Assembly (NCBI GenBank): GCA_034003325.1
Contig: JAVEYW010000001.1
Span: 33,838-97,837 of the forward strand
From: Desulfobacterales bacterium
GTDB lineage: Bacteria; Desulfobacterota; Desulfobacteria; Desulfobacterales; JAFDDL01
DNA length: 64,000 nucleotides
Direction: 5' to 3'
The notes beneath the pieces were generated by a model. The model saw only the letters and a list, made by a program, of their open reading frames with translations, made no database searches and was not told where the DNA came from. The stretch's first letter is position 1; every line of letters starts with the position of its first letter. This document shows, one piece after another, positions 62,968 through 64,000 of this stretch. The position numbers and the translations under genes were made by a program.

Positions 62968-64000
62968 TTACTTTCCTTTAATAATGCGGGATAGAACGAA
63001 GCGGCTATTCAAGCCGGTGTCTTTTTCATATACCAGCAAGCACTCGCCATTCGGACCGGATGCCAGCGCTGGATTCGCCACACTGCTTCCGGCTCGTTGT
63101 TCGCTTTTATCCAACCACAAGCTTTTGTTCATAAATTTATTCGCTGAAACATCATCGGCTGGGTTGTAATAATTGAGGAGAATGGCCGAATGGGGGGTGG
63201 GCGGATCAGCCGTACGCCACCCGAACTCCATCGACAACAACGCATATTTGCCACTCCATGCCATCGCCGCCTGAAAAGGGGAAATCTGCCCTTTTCCTAC
63301 AGCGTATCCTTTTTCAAGCGTTTCATGGGGGAAAAAAAGGTTGCCCCGCTTATCTTTTTCCGCAAAAGTGAGGCGTTGGGGCCATTTTCCCCGCACCTCA
63401 ACAAAAGAAAGGGTCGGTTCGCAGTTCCAACCGCCTATCCAATGATTGAAAGCCACGCCCCACCCCTTGACTGTGCCTATAATGCCGGGTTTATCCACAA
63501 CCCAGGAACCTTCAAACACCAGGGGACGTTCAAGCAATTTTCCGGAAGAGGGGTCAAGCGCCAGCATTGCCGCCTGGGTTTTACCAAATTTTCCGGCTTC
63601 AATCCGATAAGCGACCGCACACTCATTCCCACGGCAGGCAATGGATGGATTCCCCCTTGAATTGAGATCAGCCCACCAATACTCATCATCCCCCAGCCAT
63701 TTCCCGTTTTCGGGCAGGACTTTTTGAATGTTATCGGGTGATTCACCATCCAGAAAAATACCTTCCGGGTCGATGCAAGCGCCGGCATCGCTCACCCTTG
63801 CCCCAACCAAACTGTAAACGGGATAATTTCTGGCATCCATCCAAACAACAAAATAGTTGCCCTTGCCGTACGATACGGATGGCCGGGCCTGGTTGCCGGA
63901 TTTTGTGCTTACCGGCATCCCGTTTGTTTTTGACACAACCCCTTTCTCGTCTACAACCGCAGCATAAATGTCGTAATCCCTTCCATTTCGAAAGTCCTCC
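62968..64000 (-). CDS. Beta-propeller-like secreted protein, partial
   Basis: The frame is open to the window edge and the residues from 63936 to 64000 (FRNGRDYDIYAAVVDEKG) are clearly coding, so the gene starts outside. At least 344 residues. Blades carry PSVSYGKGNYFVVWMDARNY, NPSIACRGNECAVAYRIEAG and NPALASGPNGECLLVYEKDT, the typical pattern of extracellular six- or seven-bladed propellers. Probably a secreted or surface protein of the EPS locus. Confidence 0.75.
   Translation of the reverse strand, partial: EDFRNGRDYDIYAAVVDEKGVVSKTNGMPVSTKSGNQARPSVSYGKGNYFVVWMDARNYPVYSLVGARVSDAGACIDPEGIFLDGESPDNIQKVLPENGKWLGDDEYWWADLNSRGNPSIACRGNECAVAYRIEAGKFGKTQAAMLALDPSSGKLLERPLVFEGSWVVDKPGIIGTVKGWGVAFNHWIGGWNCEPTLSFVEVRGKWPQRLTFAEKDKRGNLFFPHETLEKGYAVGKGQISPFQAAMAWSGKYALLSMEFGWRTADPPTPHSAILLNYYNPADDVSANKFMNKSLWLDKSEQRAGSSVANPALASGPNGECLLVYEKDTGLNSRFVLSRIIKGK

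Noticed and set aside
1-64000. tRNA, rRNA and complete insertion sequences
   Set aside because: No clover-leaf, rRNA or transposase-like sequence was recognised in the window.

Overview
The window reads like part of a chromosome from a Gram-negative, probably deltaproteobacterial organism (Desulfobacterota, Desulfobacteraceae-like). This is inferred from gene content: a Tad pilus locus with a sigma-54-type pilin promoter, an XrtA/PEP-CTERM exopolysaccharide locus, MshEN-type ATPases, HDOD and hybrid-kinase proteins, many lipoproteins, and intergenic regions full of short repeats. I see no rRNA, tRNA, phage or complete insertion sequence.

Layout. 1-403 is the end of a CRISPR array whose leader and cas genes would lie left of the window. 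649-10593 is a mixed metabolic and regulatory stretch: outer-membrane barrel protein, AhpD-like protein, Sfp-type phosphopantetheinyl transferase, beta-CASP nuclease, a PilB/GspE-type ATPase coupled to an HDOD protein, GAF protein, panC and a retropepsin-like protease. 11179-22943 is a nearly complete Tad (Flp) pilus locus: sigma-54 promoter, flp, prepilin peptidase, cpaB, secretin, small lipoprotein, tadE, tadG-like, cpaE/tadZ, cpaF/tadA, tadB, tadC, tadD. It is followed by a TPR/LytR_C lipoprotein, a Big-1 lipoprotein, a convergent AAA+ ATPase with an MshEN-like head, and a CHASE4 hybrid histidine kinase. 31268-41869 is a housekeeping and accessory mix: OmpA-like lipoprotein, DUF4126 protein, PLP lyase, EttA-like ABC-F protein, a divergent diadenylate-cyclase-domain protein, a YoeB/YefM pair, Tpx, a TPR protein and a J-domain protein with MshEN-like repeats. 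41893-64000 is an exopolysaccharide region of the XrtA/PEP-CTERM type, mostly on the minus strand: PrsT, CAAX-protease-related protein, CapK-like ligase, TIGR03088-type glycosyltransferase, amidotransferase, TIGR03790-type protein, heparinase-like protein, two family 2 glycosyltransferases, sulfotransferase and two beta-propellers. The exosortase itself is not in view. Toxin-antitoxin-type modules (Phd/VapC, HicBA, MNT/HEPN) and gene remnants interrupt this locus.

The most unusual content is (1) three unrelated architectures carrying MshEN-like (candidate c-di-GMP-binding) repeats, including a J-domain fusion; (2) several families of dispersed short repeats, among them a 164-165 bp MITE with CAGGG ends and a perfect 10-bp target duplication, and an octamer-bearing element whose octamer has also expanded in frame inside the asparagine-synthetase-like gene; (3) a diadenylate-cyclase domain whose signature motif is strongly altered; and (4) decayed gene copies (TIGR03790 tail, MNT head, caspase head) next to toxin-antitoxin modules. 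All calls come from reading the sequence and from knowledge of families; no database search was run.
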